NCBI GenBank assembly: GCA_002329385.1
Contig: DCTR01000024.1
Coordinates: 45,654 to 59,924, forward strand
Direction of reading: 5' to 3'
DNA length: 14,271 nt
Origin: Candidatus Shapirobacteria bacterium UBA1435
GTDB lineage: Bacteria > Patescibacteriota > Microgenomatia > UBA12405
Part shown: positions 1-7,834 of the stretch, one piece after another
How positions within the stretch are numbered: the stretch's first letter is position 1
Layout of the letters: the number at the start of each line of letters is the position of its first letter
Program-made: the position numbers and the translations under genes
Notes under the pieces: generated by a model
Seen by the model: the letters and a program-made list of their open reading frames with translations, nothing else
What the model was told of the DNA's origin: nothing
Database searches by the model: none

Positions 1-1
1 A

Positions 2-388
2 GTCGAAAATATCATCAAATCTGACCGCAATTACTGGTCTGTTTACCTTCAAAGCCCTCCCTCAACCAGCTCCGCTTATGTCTGGAGTCGGAATCCTGAT
101 CAGATCTTTAGCCAGCAGTCTCTATCCAATATTCTCCGGTCACTCCAGTCTCTCTCTCCTAATCCAAACAGTACTCTTCTCGATTCTCTTCCCCAAGGTG
201 CTTCTGTCAAAGAAATAGTTACCAGTCAAGCCGACTACTATCAAATCTCTGCCCTTATCGTCGTCCCTGGTCGCCAAATGTTATTTGTTGCCAAAGTCTC
301 CGGTAGCAACAATCTGCAACAGTCTCAACAACTTATCCCATCTTTGGCCAAGAATCTTTACTGGTCCGCCATCAGCCAGACTCGTTAA
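2..388 (+). CDS. 3' end of unrecognised gene (partial)
   Basis: An open frame runs from the window's left edge (first complete codon at base 2) through 128 codons to a TAA at 386-388; the start lies outside the window. The protein end is rich in Ser, Gln, Asn, Leu and Pro with very few Lys or Glu, and has a short hydrophobic strand (ISALIVVPG) near residues 84-92. I recognise no family. The low-charge, Ser/Gln/Asn-rich composition would suit an extracytoplasmic domain, but the same composition is seen in other plus-strand genes here and may be a strand effect. The reading frame has no stops, and it ends 6 bases before the stop of the convergent PBP gene, which supports it being a real gene rather than chance. 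Confidence 0.6.
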   Translation, partial: VENIIKSDRNYWSVYLQSPPSTSSAYVWSRNPDQIFSQQSLSNILRSLQSLSPNPNSTLLDSLPQGASVKEIVTSQADYYQISALIVVPGRQMLFVAKVSGSNNLQQSQQLIPSLAKNLYWSAISQTR

Positions 389-394
389 TAAATA

Positions 395-2452
395 TCAGTC
401 TCCCAAAGTCGGAGTCGGTAACGGCAGGCAAACCACGTTATTTTCTGATCCTTTGACAAAATATTCCTCTCTATTGTTGCATGTTTTGACCAGGTAAACA
501 TTGGCCGGAACGGGCCATTTCTCGTCATCTTCGTTTTTCAGCAATTCCTTCATTATCCTTTGCCAGATCGGTGTCGCTCCGCTTACTCCCGAGGCAACCC
601 AGCTCATTGGTGTCCCGTCATTATTTCCTACCCACACCGCCACCAGATACGACGGTGTCCAGCCAATGCACCAGTTGTCCTTCAGGCTGTTGGTTGTTCC
701 TGTCTTGACGGCTACCGTTTTCCCCTCTATCTTTAATTTTGAATTTGGACCGAATATTGGGGTTCTGGCTGCATTGTCGGACAGTATTGTGTTTATCAAA
801 AATGCCATCCCCGGGTCTATTGTCTGTTCTGCCCTTACCTCCTTCTTTATTACCGTTTCTCCCAGATAGTTTTTAACCTCTGTAAGCGGGTTAATTTCTA
901 CTTTTTTCCCCAGATTGGCAAAAACAGAATATGCCTGTGCCAGATCAATCATCTTCACTTCCCCTGCCCCCAATGCCAGTGATAGTCCAAATCTCGACCT
1001 GTCTTTCCAGGTGGTGATCCCCATTTCTTCTGCCAAAGAAATCATGTTTTCCACCCCGTTTTGGGCCAACAGTTTGACTGACGGAATATTAAGTGAAGAC
1101 GCCAGTGCCGTCTTTAGTGTCACTCTTCCCATATATTTCCCGTTGTAGTTTTGTGGTTTATAAGGTTTTTGTCCCTTGATCTCATAGGTCACTGGGCTAT
1201 CTTCCACTATTGTCATTAACGTCGCCCCTCTTTGTATGGCTAAAAGGTAGTTGATTGGTTTTATTGCCGATCCGGGTTGCCTAAGTGCTGTCGCTACGTT
1301 GTATTTGCCGTCGATCTCCTGATCGTAATAATCCTTTGATCCTACCATTGCCAAAATATCTCCGTTCTTTATGTCGAGAACCAAGGCGGCCCCATTGGTT
1401 ATTCTTAATCTTTTCACTTTCTCCACCTCTTCCTTGACAATTTTTTCCGCCATCTGTTGCACGCCGATATCCAGAGAGGTCATTACTTTTAAGCCTTGCC
1501 TGCCTACATCCTCAAAACCTCTCCTTTGGTCCAGCCATTCTTTAACATAAAACACAAAATGTGGCGCTTCAATATTGCTGATATTCTTTTTCAGCTCCGA
1601 TTTGTCTATTCCTGCTCTGTCTGCCTCCTCCTGGCCGACAAATCCCGCTTTCACCATTTCGTCTAAAACATGTTTTTGCCTGTAAACCGAAAAGTCGGGG
1701 TTTGCCCCGTAGGGTGAATACGACGAAGGTGCCGCAATCAGTCCTGCCAGGTAGGCCGACTCTTTAAGGTCTAGTTCCCAGGCGTTCTTGCCAAAATATT
1801 TCCACGCTGCCTCCTGGACTCCGTAAGTGTCACCGCCGTATGCTACCTCGTTAAAATATCTCTCCAGTATCTCGCCTTTACTCATTTTCATCTCCAACAT
1901 TACCGCCATAATTGCCTCTCTGATTTTTCTTTTGAATGTTTTGTCTCCGTCAAAAAACACATTCTTAACCAACTGTTGAGTAATTGTTGAGCCACCTCTC
2001 AATTTGTCTGCCTTTTCTTTTTTTAAGTTATACATTATTGCTTTGCCGATACCTTTTGCCGACAACCCGTGATGATTATAGAAATCCTTGTCTTCAATTG
2101 CGATTGTCGCCAGCACTAGGTTTTTTGGTATCCTCTCTAAAGAAATCCACGTTCTGTTTTCCTGGTCGTAGAACTTAAATAGCAGGTTTCCGTTACGGTC
2201 GTAAATTTTTGTCGACAGGCTCGGTGGATTATATATTTGATTAATATTCGGCATCGGCTCTATTACCTCCCAGTAAATCCAAGCCATCCCCGCCGAACAG
2301 CCCAGCACCACCAAAGACATTGCTAAATAAAGCCAGTTTTTGATCCAATTTCTACTCGTTACTTTTATAGACGCTTTCTTTACCGCTCTCCCCAGCGCTC
2401 TTATTAATCTATAAAACGGTCTTCCTAGCCCGACGAAAAATCTCCTTACCAC
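395..2452 (-). CDS. Class A penicillin-binding protein (PBP1A-type), downstream copy
   Basis: Bifunctional peptidoglycan synthase of 685 aa, anchored in the cytoplasmic membrane with its catalytic domains outside. A basic cytoplasmic tail (residues 1-38) precedes one membrane segment (about 39-61). The GT51 glycosyltransferase domain follows, with the motif-1 glutamate in ED..FYNHHG (E120), the GGSTITQQ motif (153-160), RKIREA (175-180) and the ERYFNEVAYGG region (197-207). The transpeptidase domain carries SxxK (S395, K398 in RQPGSAIKP), SxN (S453-N455) and KTG (583-585), so both activities look intact. The C-terminus after about 650 is short and holds two cysteines. The start is GTG at 2452, two bases after the TAA of the upstream PBP gene, with no clear Shine-Dalgarno; translation is probably coupled to that gene. 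It is a paralogue of its upstream neighbour. Confidence 0.95.
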   Translation of the reverse strand: MVRRFFVGLGRPFYRLIRALGRAVKKASIKVTSRNWIKNWLYLAMSLVVLGCSAGMAWIYWEVIEPMPNINQIYNPPSLSTKIYDRNGNLLFKFYDQENRTWISLERIPKNLVLATIAIEDKDFYNHHGLSAKGIGKAIMYNLKKEKADKLRGGSTITQQLVKNVFFDGDKTFKRKIREAIMAVMLEMKMSKGEILERYFNEVAYGGDTYGVQEAAWKYFGKNAWELDLKESAYLAGLIAAPSSYSPYGANPDFSVYRQKHVLDEMVKAGFVGQEEADRAGIDKSELKKNISNIEAPHFVFYVKEWLDQRRGFEDVGRQGLKVMTSLDIGVQQMAEKIVKEEVEKVKRLRITNGAALVLDIKNGDILAMVGSKDYYDQEIDGKYNVATALRQPGSAIKPINYLLAIQRGATLMTIVEDSPVTYEIKGQKPYKPQNYNGKYMGRVTLKTALASSLNIPSVKLLAQNGVENMISLAEEMGITTWKDRSRFGLSLALGAGEVKMIDLAQAYSVFANLGKKVEINPLTEVKNYLGETVIKKEVRAEQTIDPGMAFLINTILSDNAARTPIFGPNSKLKIEGKTVAVKTGTTNSLKDNWCIGWTPSYLVAVWVGNNDGTPMSWVASGVSGATPIWQRIMKELLKNEDDEKWPVPANVYLVKTCNNREEYFVKGSENNVVCLPLPTPTLGD

Positions 2453-2454
2453 GT

Positions 2455-4608
2455 TTAGTTTACCGTCACCACCGTCTTCTCTTCGGTGTTGACCGGGCAG
2501 TCAAGACAAACTATTATGCCAAGAGCGTCCTTAATCGCCATGTGTTCTTGCCATTCGACATTTGTTTTGGTTTCCCCTTCACCAACCGCCCTACCGCTAT
2601 CTTTGTCTATCAACAAATTCATCTTCGTCCCCACCTTTTCCTTTGGCGTGAACTCCTTATTGAAATATTCATAGTGCGATTCGCATCCTTCCTCTGGCAC
2701 CAGTTGTCCGGTTAGGTTGCATACCTCCATCCTTACTATATTTTGAGGCATTGTCATCTTCTTTACCGGCTTTTCTTTCAATATCTCGGTCATTAACTTG
2801 TTCCATATTGGGGCGGCTCCTGTTGTTCCCGAAACCAAATAGCCCATCTTTGAATTATCGTTATTTCCCACCCAAACCGTTACTACATAATCACTGGTAT
2901 AGCCGATTGTCCAGTTGTCTCTCATATCATTCGTCGTTCCGGTTTTCACCGCCACTTCTGGATGCCCTTTGATGTTTAGCATCGACCCTGATCCAAATAC
3001 CATTCCCCTGGCTCCGTCGTCCGACAAAATATTGTGGACCAAAAAGCTCGTCTCTCTGGTAATCACTCTCTCCCCTGGGATGTCTTCAAACTTTTCCAAT
3101 ACCTCGCCCTTCTTGTCTCTGATCTCGATTATTGCTGTTAAATCCTGTCTCACCCCCATGTTTGCCAGCGTTCCAAAGGCCACCGCCATATCCACCATTG
3201 TCACCTCTCCTCCGCCAAGCGTCAGCGACAGTCCGTATTTTTCCGGATCATTCAACGATCTGATTCCCATTGCGCTGGCACTAGCCACAAACGTCTCCAG
3301 CCCGTTGAGTTTTAAAACCTTGACCGCTGGTATATTTAGTGAATTACCCAATGAATTCCTTAGAGTTTGCACCCCAAAGTATTTATTGCCGTAGTTGGTT
3401 GGGCAATACAATTTCTGCCCCCGAAAACAGGTTGGACTGTCGTCAAACACTGATGCTGGAGTCACCTTTCCCAATTCCAGCCCCACCGCGTAGTTAATTG
3501 GCTTTATTGATGAGCCAGGTTGCCTTGATGCTGTTGTCACGTTATATTTGCCGTCAATATCATTGGCAAAATAGTCCTTAGAACCCACCATCGCCAGTAT
3601 TTGTCCGGTTTTTGGCTCGGTTACCAAAGCCGCCCCGTTTGTTACTTTGTGTTTTTCCAGCTTAGCCGTTTCCGACGCCACCACTGTCTCTGCCCAGTTT
3701 TGTATACCCCAGTCGAGGGTGGTTTTGATTTTCAATCCGCCTTCGTTTAGTTTTTCGATCCCGTATTTTTCGGCCAGCATTTCCTTGACATAAAAAACAA
3801 AGTGTGGAGCTTTTATTCCGCTTTTATCTACGTAATATGCCAATCTTTCCTCGGCCGCTTTTTCTTTTTCTTCCTTACTTATCATTTCCAGTTCCTGCAT
3901 TCTTTGTAGCACCATCAATTGCCTGTTTTTGGCCGCCTCGGGGTGGGCAAAGGGCGAATACTTTGTCGGCGATCCGGGTAAGCCGGCGATTAGCGCCGAT
4001 TCTGCCAGATTTAGCTCTTTGGCACTCTTATTAAATATTCCTCTTGCCGCTGCCTCGACTCCATATATTGTCCCTCCATACGGTGTCTGATTGAAATACA
4101 TTTCCAGTATTTGTTCTTTTGTATAAAGAATTTCAGTTGATACGGTCAGAATTGCTTCTCTGATTTTTCTTGACAACGTCCTTTCCTGGCTTAGTAGGGC
4201 ATTCTTTACCAATTGCTGGGTTATTGTCGACCCGCCCTGTAGTCTTTTTTTGACTAACGTCCGATAAAGGCCCCTCGCCATTCCTTTCAGGTCAAAGCCC
4301 CAGTGTTGGTAAAATTTGGCATCCTCTATTGCCAAAGTCGCATCCACCAGGCTTTTTGGCACCTCTTTTAGTGGAATCGGATCTCGCCTTTTGTCTGAAT
4401 ATATCTCATACAAAATTATCCCATTCCTGTCATAAATTATTGACGAAACAGGGAAATCATCCTTGGCTAGTTTTCTTGGACTTGGCATATCCCTTAGCCA
4501 CCAGATAAGCCAGCCAACTATTATTATCAGGACCATCACCATCAAACCCAACGCTTTTCTCCACCTATTGTTCTTCCCGGCTTTCCTTTTCTTCTCTTTG
4601 CTCTTCAT
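2455..4608 (-). CDS. Class A penicillin-binding protein (PBP1A-type), upstream copy
   Basis: Second bifunctional peptidoglycan synthase, 717 aa from the ATG at 4608. A strongly basic tail (residues 1-20) is followed by a membrane helix (about 22-38). The GT51 motifs are IEDAKFYQHWG (E95), GGSTITQQ (125-132) and RKIREA (glutamate 151). The transpeptidase motifs are SxxK (S366, K369 in RQPGSSIKP), SxN (S423-N425) and KTG (555-557), so all expected catalytic residues are present. It is longer at the C-terminus than the downstream copy, with a Cys pair (CNLTGQLVPEEGC) and a CxxC-type end (CLDC). In-frame TTG (4629) and ATG (4626) starts also exist; I prefer 4608 because it shortens the overlap with the upstream gene to 44 bases, although the AGGTGG before it sits only one base from the ATG. 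Confidence 0.95.
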   Translation of the reverse strand: MKSKEKKRKAGKNNRWRKALGLMVMVLIIIVGWLIWWLRDMPSPRKLAKDDFPVSSIIYDRNGIILYEIYSDKRRDPIPLKEVPKSLVDATLAIEDAKFYQHWGFDLKGMARGLYRTLVKKRLQGGSTITQQLVKNALLSQERTLSRKIREAILTVSTEILYTKEQILEMYFNQTPYGGTIYGVEAAARGIFNKSAKELNLAESALIAGLPGSPTKYSPFAHPEAAKNRQLMVLQRMQELEMISKEEKEKAAEERLAYYVDKSGIKAPHFVFYVKEMLAEKYGIEKLNEGGLKIKTTLDWGIQNWAETVVASETAKLEKHKVTNGAALVTEPKTGQILAMVGSKDYFANDIDGKYNVTTASRQPGSSIKPINYAVGLELGKVTPASVFDDSPTCFRGQKLYCPTNYGNKYFGVQTLRNSLGNSLNIPAVKVLKLNGLETFVASASAMGIRSLNDPEKYGLSLTLGGGEVTMVDMAVAFGTLANMGVRQDLTAIIEIRDKKGEVLEKFEDIPGERVITRETSFLVHNILSDDGARGMVFGSGSMLNIKGHPEVAVKTGTTNDMRDNWTIGYTSDYVVTVWVGNNDNSKMGYLVSGTTGAAPIWNKLMTEILKEKPVKKMTMPQNIVRMEVCNLTGQLVPEEGCESHYEYFNKEFTPKEKVGTKMNLLIDKDSGRAVGEGETKTNVEWQEHMAIKDALGIIVCLDCPVNTEEKTVVTVN

Positions 4609-5215
4609 TCCACCTGTCAAGTTCATCAATTAATTTATTGTATTCGTCGTTCCTCTCTCCCTTTTCGAATTTCATTGCTCCCAAAACCATCTTGTAAGCG
4701 TATCCTGCCTGAAATATTCGCTCCTCTAAACCATTATTCTTTTCTGTGGCTTCTGCCACCTGCTTGGAGTATTTTAATTTATCCAGAGCCTTTCTGCCAG
4801 CTTTCAGTGCCAATTTGTTTTTTCCGGACTTGATTAGACTATTGGCTTCCGCTATTTTTTTGTCGGCCATCAACAACAGCAATCTCTTTTTTTCTTCTGG
4901 ACTTCTCGACATTGCCAACCACAAGTCGTTTCTCACTTCTTTCACCCCGTAAAGCATGTTTCCCGGTAACATACCAGCTTCCGGAATTTTATAGGCATAC
5001 CATTCTATTTCGCCTTCACCTCTGTCCACCGCAAACCTAATCGGTAAAACCCTAATCTCTTCATCTCTGCTTTCTATCGCCAGAATAACTAATCCTGCCC
5101 TTACCCAAGAAACTACTAGTATTACCACTCCCAATAATATTGCCGCAGCCAACCCCAACCCCTTTAGTAGCTGGCTTTGGCGGTTTATCTCTTTATCCTT
5201 AGTTGGGATTTTCAC
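4565..5215 (-). CDS. DUF5667-like single-pass membrane protein
   Basis: Protein of 216 aa with a short basic/polar N-terminus, one strong membrane helix at about 17-38 and a C-terminal part predicted outside the membrane. Residues 78-180 begin with PEAGMLPGNMLYGVKEVRNDLW, then helical text with SPEEKK and MADKKIAEA. That order (a Pro/Gly turn, LYxxK, then an amphipathic helix with A..KxAEA) resembles DUF5667, a domain of unknown function common on cell-surface proteins of Patescibacteria. The last 30 residues are very acidic and basic, likely helical. The start is GTG at 5215 with no convincing Shine-Dalgarno. It is the first gene of the PBP operon and its 3' end overlaps the next gene, which hints at a role alongside peptidoglycan synthesis; that role is inference. 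The domain name is from pattern memory and should be checked by profile search. Confidence 0.72.
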   Translation of the reverse strand: MKIPTKDKEINRQSQLLKGLGLAAAILLGVVILVVSWVRAGLVILAIESRDEEIRVLPIRFAVDRGEGEIEWYAYKIPEAGMLPGNMLYGVKEVRNDLWLAMSRSPEEKKRLLLLMADKKIAEANSLIKSGKNKLALKAGRKALDKLKYSKQVAEATEKNNGLEERIFQAGYAYKMVLGAMKFEKGERNDEYNKLIDELDRWNEEQREEKESREEQ

Positions 5216-5257
5216 TGTTTTTTTTGCCCCAAATTAATAAACCGACGTGCAACGACT

Positions 5258-5266
5258 ATTATATCA
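5258..5266 (-). promoter_or_regulatory. Extended -10 promoter of the DUF5667-PBP operon
   Basis: On the minus strand the sequence reads TGATATAAT, a perfect -10 hexamer with the TGn extension. It ends 42 bases before the GTG at 5215, predicting a transcript start near 5251 and a leader of about 36 bases. No good -35 hexamer is seen at 16-18 bases, which is acceptable for an extended -10 promoter. The flanking 12 bases ATTGATATAATA are identical to those of the plus-strand promoter at 6214-6219. Confidence 0.5.
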
Positions 5267-5301
5267 ATCTTTACTATTTATAGGCTAAAGGTCGGTCAAG
5301 G

Positions 5302-6072
5302 TCATCTTCCATGAAACATCGCCTGTTTTTTGTTTACCCTCTCGCTGGTTATTTTGCCCCTCATATACCATTTTTCCACTCTATATAAAATTTCATTAAT
5401 CAGTCTGCCTACCGGTTTGGTGTCTTTTGCCCCTTTGGTCGGCCTATTCTTTACTTCCTTCCCAAACCCGGTGGCCACATACTTCTTTGCCCACTTGTTT
5501 TGTTCTAGCATTTTTTGTTTTATCTCACCTCTGTCCAAAATTGGCCGAAGTAAAATCAAATCCACCGCGCTTCTTAAATTCCTCCTCCCTTTTGGTATTT
5601 CTAGACAATCTTCCTCTAACCACATATTTAAGCAGATTGCGTCTTTTTCCTCTTTTTTGCCGTAACGTCTGATTTTTTTTCCAACTGCCTTTGCCGTCAG
5701 CCACACCATCAATCTGGTTAGCCATAAACTGTCTTTCTTTGTTACCATCACTAGGTCGATGTCGTCGTTTTGGCTTGGATACCCCGCCGCTACCGACCCG
5801 CTTATTCCTATCATCAAAATCTGGCCCATCCATCTTGTCTTTTCGACAAAATCTTTTGCCTTTCTCACCTTCTCCTTGGCAAATTGTTTACTCCTACCTG
5901 TGGGCAATTTGATCTTATCTGCCTCTTTGTATACCGCCTCCTTGCTGTAAGCCCTATTCGATATTAGCCTCGTCCATAGCTCATCCCTATCTAAACCGCC
6001 CCCGAATTTTCTGGCGTATCTGATTGTCTTTTCAACTGCTTTTTGTAGGCTGGGGTTGGTATTTTCCATCAT
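5302..6072 (-). CDS. Nucleotidyltransferase-fold protein (pol-beta superfamily)
   Basis: Protein of 256 aa. Residues 88-107 hold the superfamily signature: a hydrophobic strand ending in GISGSVAAGY (Gly92-Ser93), a spacer, then DDIDLVMV with D104 and D106 as the expected metal-binding pair. The third acidic residue cannot be assigned with confidence. An N-terminal helical basic region (1-80) and a basic C-terminal helical region (185-256) flank the core. Such proteins transfer a nucleotide to RNA, protein or small molecules; the substrate here is unknown. Minimal nucleotidyltransferases often pair with HEPN proteins, but no HEPN-like neighbour is visible. Two adjacent ATG codons mark the start (6072 or 6069). 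The gene ends 86 bases before the DUF5667 gene on the same strand and may be preceded by a coupled small ORF. Confidence 0.78.
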   Translation of the reverse strand: MMENTNPSLQKAVEKTIRYARKFGGGLDRDELWTRLISNRAYSKEAVYKEADKIKLPTGRSKQFAKEKVRKAKDFVEKTRWMGQILMIGISGSVAAGYPSQNDDIDLVMVTKKDSLWLTRLMVWLTAKAVGKKIRRYGKKEEKDAICLNMWLEEDCLEIPKGRRNLRSAVDLILLRPILDRGEIKQKMLEQNKWAKKYVATGFGKEVKNRPTKGAKDTKPVGRLINEILYRVEKWYMRGKITSERVNKKQAMFHGR

Positions 6073-6188
6073 TGCTCGGCTTGTCTCGCGCCGCTGTTGT
6101 TAAACTGTCGGCAAGGCATCGGCAACATCCTTCCACACATAGCCAATACTGCCGATTTAAATCCCTGCGTTTTTGTTTTCTTGCTCAT
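6069..6188 (-). CDS. Possible small ORF, 39 aa, coupled to nucleotidyltransferase
   Basis: An ATG at 6188 opens a 39-codon frame starting MSKKTKTQGFKSAV, then a short hydrophobic stretch containing AVLAMCGRMLPMPCRQF, ending at TGA 6069-6071. The stop overlaps the nucleotidyltransferase ATG as ATGA, the usual geometry for translational coupling. A TAATAT hexamer at 6199-6204 on the same strand lies just upstream. The basic N-terminus and two cysteines (CGR and CRQ) are protein-like, but the ORF is short enough to occur by chance, and I do not recognise it. It would explain otherwise empty DNA between divergent genes. Confidence 0.35.
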   Translation of the reverse strand: MSKKTKTQGFKSAVLAMCGRMLPMPCRQFNNSGARQAEQ

Positions 6189-6190
6189 TT

Positions 6191-6219
6191 TTAACACGAT
6201 ATTACCCAATTGATATAAT
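6191..6219 (+). promoter_or_regulatory. Promoter of the GT2 glycan block
   Basis: TTAACA at 6191-6196 (one mismatch from TTGACA), a 17-base spacer, and TATAAT at 6214-6219 preceded by TGA, giving an extended -10. This is the best sigma-70-type promoter in the window. The predicted transcript start is near 6226, leaving a leader of roughly 64 bases before the ATG at 6290. It lies back-to-back with the likely start of the minus-strand nucleotidyltransferase transcript. Confidence 0.7.
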
Positions 6220-6261
6220 AAAACCATTACTTTCTCTTTACTAAGGCGTTTTTATTTCCTC

Positions 6262-6280
6262 TTGGCGCCATTTTTGCCAA
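6262..6280 (+). other. Small dyad in the 5' leader of the GT2 gene
   Basis: TTGGC at 6262-6266 and GCCAA at 6276-6280 can pair around a 9-base loop; the 8-base palindrome TGGCGCCA (6263-6270) overlaps the left arm. It lies between the predicted transcript start and the ATG, ending 9 bases before it. Only five pairs, so it could be chance; a modest effect on translation initiation is possible. Confidence 0.2.
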
Positions 6281-6289
6281 ACTCCATTC

Positions 6290-7798
6290 ATGAACAAAAA
6301 TAGCCGAACTTATCGTCTATGGGAAATGGTCCCTGGTTTGATTGCCTGGACTACTATTACTTTTCCTGTCTGGGGGGCATTTTTGGTTCCCCGCCTGGTT
6401 GCTTATTTTGCCATCGCCTTTCTGGTCTATTGGCTCTATCAGTCCTTCAAGTCTTCCTTTTTTGCTATTGTCGGATATTTTAAGATCAAATCCGCCTCCG
6501 CCACCAATTGGCTTGAACAATTCAATCGGGATTTTCGTTCGGATTGGGTAAAATACAATCAGGTTGGTCACGTTGTCATTATTTCCTCTTACAAAGAACC
6601 GGTTGAAGTCATCGAAATGGCTGTCGGCAGCCTTGCTTCGCAAACTGATATCAATCTCAAAAAGCTCCATCTGGTTATCGGCCAAGAACAACGTGCCGGC
6701 CAGGAAAACAACCAGAGGACCATTAACTACTTTAACTCGCGGTACCGCCATACTTTTGGCAGTTTAACCTTCACCGAACACCCCAAGGATTTGCCCGGCG
6801 AAACCGTTGGCAAGCATTCCAATGAAGCCTGGGCAGCCAAGGAGTTCAAAAGACTGTTTATCGACTCCGGCCGTTTGAAAATAGATTATCTCACCCTGAC
6901 CAGTTGCGACGTTGACACTGTTTTTCATCCGAAATATTTCTCTGCCCTGACCTATCGTTTTGCTTCCAATCCTCACCGTTACTTTCGCTTCTGGCAATCA
7001 CCAATCTTTTGGCATCATAACATCAATCAGGTACCGGCCCCAATCAGAATCATTGGTACTTTGGGAAACGTGATTCATATCGCCAATATTCAGGAGCCCG
7101 ACGGCCTTTTCTTTAACTATTCTTGTTACTCTTCTTCCTATCGTCTCATCGACTCCGTCGGCTATTGGGATGTCGACATGATCCCCGAAGATTGGCATAT
7201 TTTTCTCCAGACTTTCTTCGGCACCGGCGGTAAATCCAGCGTTGAACCGATTTTCTTGCCCACCGTCGTTGATGCTCCCGGCGGGGCGAATTATTTTGAT
7301 GCTCTAAAAAACCGCTACAACCAATGTCTGCGTCATGCCTGGGGTGCCATCGATATCCCTTACGCCATCGAACAGGCTCGCGTCCATCCCGAAATTCCCC
7401 TCACCACCCGTGCCTTGCGTATCTTTAAGCTCATTCAGACGCATCTTATCTGGTCGAGCAACTGGTTTATCCTGACTCTCGGCACTTCTTTGCCAGTTAT
7501 GTTAAACCCCGGTTTTTTCCGAACCACTTTTGGCTACAACCTCCCCCGTATTTCCAATCTAATTCTTACCCTCTGCCTTCTGCCGTTATTCTCCATAATT
7601 ATCCTCGATTGGATGCTTCGTCCTGTCTCCCAAAAGAAAGGCCTGGTTAATTTTCTCAAAAACCTTCTCCAGTGGCCGTTCATGCCAATCGCTACCCTTA
7701 CCATGTCAGTTCTCCCTGGACTCCACTCCCACACCCGTCTCCTCTTTGGCCGGCGTCTCGAATACAAGACTACCGTCAAGAAAGCTAACTCCACCTGA
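6290..7798 (+). CDS. Membrane glycosyltransferase, family 2-like (GT-A fold)
   Basis: Protein of 502 aa with two N-terminal membrane segments (about 16-33 and 37-62), a cytosolic catalytic domain (about 92-360) and two or three C-terminal membrane segments (about 385-405, 420-440 and possibly 462-478). The catalytic domain opens with HVVIISSYKEP, has a DxD-type metal site in SCDVD (D207, D209), a catalytic-base ED pair in PEDWHIF (E300-D301), and a QxxR-type motif in RYNQCLRHAWG (Q345, R348). This order is that of processive, cellulose-synthase-like GT2 enzymes. The sugar donor and acceptor cannot be read from sequence. It leads a four-gene plus-strand block ending in a WecA/MraY-like enzyme, so a cell-surface polysaccharide or glycolipid role is likely. 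The start ATG has no Shine-Dalgarno but a good promoter lies upstream. Confidence 0.87.
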   Translation: MNKNSRTYRLWEMVPGLIAWTTITFPVWGAFLVPRLVAYFAIAFLVYWLYQSFKSSFFAIVGYFKIKSASATNWLEQFNRDFRSDWVKYNQVGHVVIISSYKEPVEVIEMAVGSLASQTDINLKKLHLVIGQEQRAGQENNQRTINYFNSRYRHTFGSLTFTEHPKDLPGETVGKHSNEAWAAKEFKRLFIDSGRLKIDYLTLTSCDVDTVFHPKYFSALTYRFASNPHRYFRFWQSPIFWHHNINQVPAPIRIIGTLGNVIHIANIQEPDGLFFNYSCYSSSYRLIDSVGYWDVDMIPEDWHIFLQTFFGTGGKSSVEPIFLPTVVDAPGGANYFDALKNRYNQCLRHAWGAIDIPYAIEQARVHPEIPLTTRALRIFKLIQTHLIWSSNWFILTLGTSLPVMLNPGFFRTTFGYNLPRISNLILTLCLLPLFSIIILDWMLRPVSQKKGLVNFLKNLLQWPFMPIATLTMSVLPGLHSHTRLLFGRRLEYKTTVKKANST

Positions 7799-7822
7799 AT
7801 TTTACTTCACAATTTTTTAATC

Positions 7823-7828
7823 TAAAAT
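7823..7828 (+). promoter_or_regulatory. Possible -10 hexamer immediately before the 7835 ATG
   Basis: TAAAAT at 7823-7828 lies six bases before the ATG at 7835, with TTTACT (7801-7806, four of six to consensus) 16 bases further upstream. If used, transcription would start at about the ATG itself, giving a leaderless mRNA. The 36-base gap after the GT2 gene is AT-rich, so chance is a serious alternative. Confidence 0.25.
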
Positions 7829-7834
7829 TATCTT

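Noticed and set aside
2915..3394. A 159-codon open frame on the plus strand opposite the upstream PBP gene.
   Set aside because: It lies wholly antisense to a gene with complete catalytic motifs, has no recognisable domain, and its Ser/Pro/Leu-rich product is what the complement of a purine-rich gene yields.
5290..5301. TTGACC on the minus strand as a -35 element for the PBP operon.
   Set aside because: It is 30 bases from the TATAAT at 5258-5263 and only 11 from the nearer TATAAA, so no acceptable spacing.
5302..6072. A nucleotidyltransferase/HEPN toxin-antitoxin pair.
   Set aside because: No HEPN-like motif (RxxxxH in a helical protein) is found in the neighbouring genes; the DUF5667-like protein is membrane-bound and unrelated.
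6073..6289. A structured RNA, riboswitch or tRNA in the longest intergenic region.
   Set aside because: No cloverleaf or long helices were found; only a five-pair dyad at 6262-6280 and partial direct repeats around CGGCA, and the region is better explained by two promoters and a possible small ORF.
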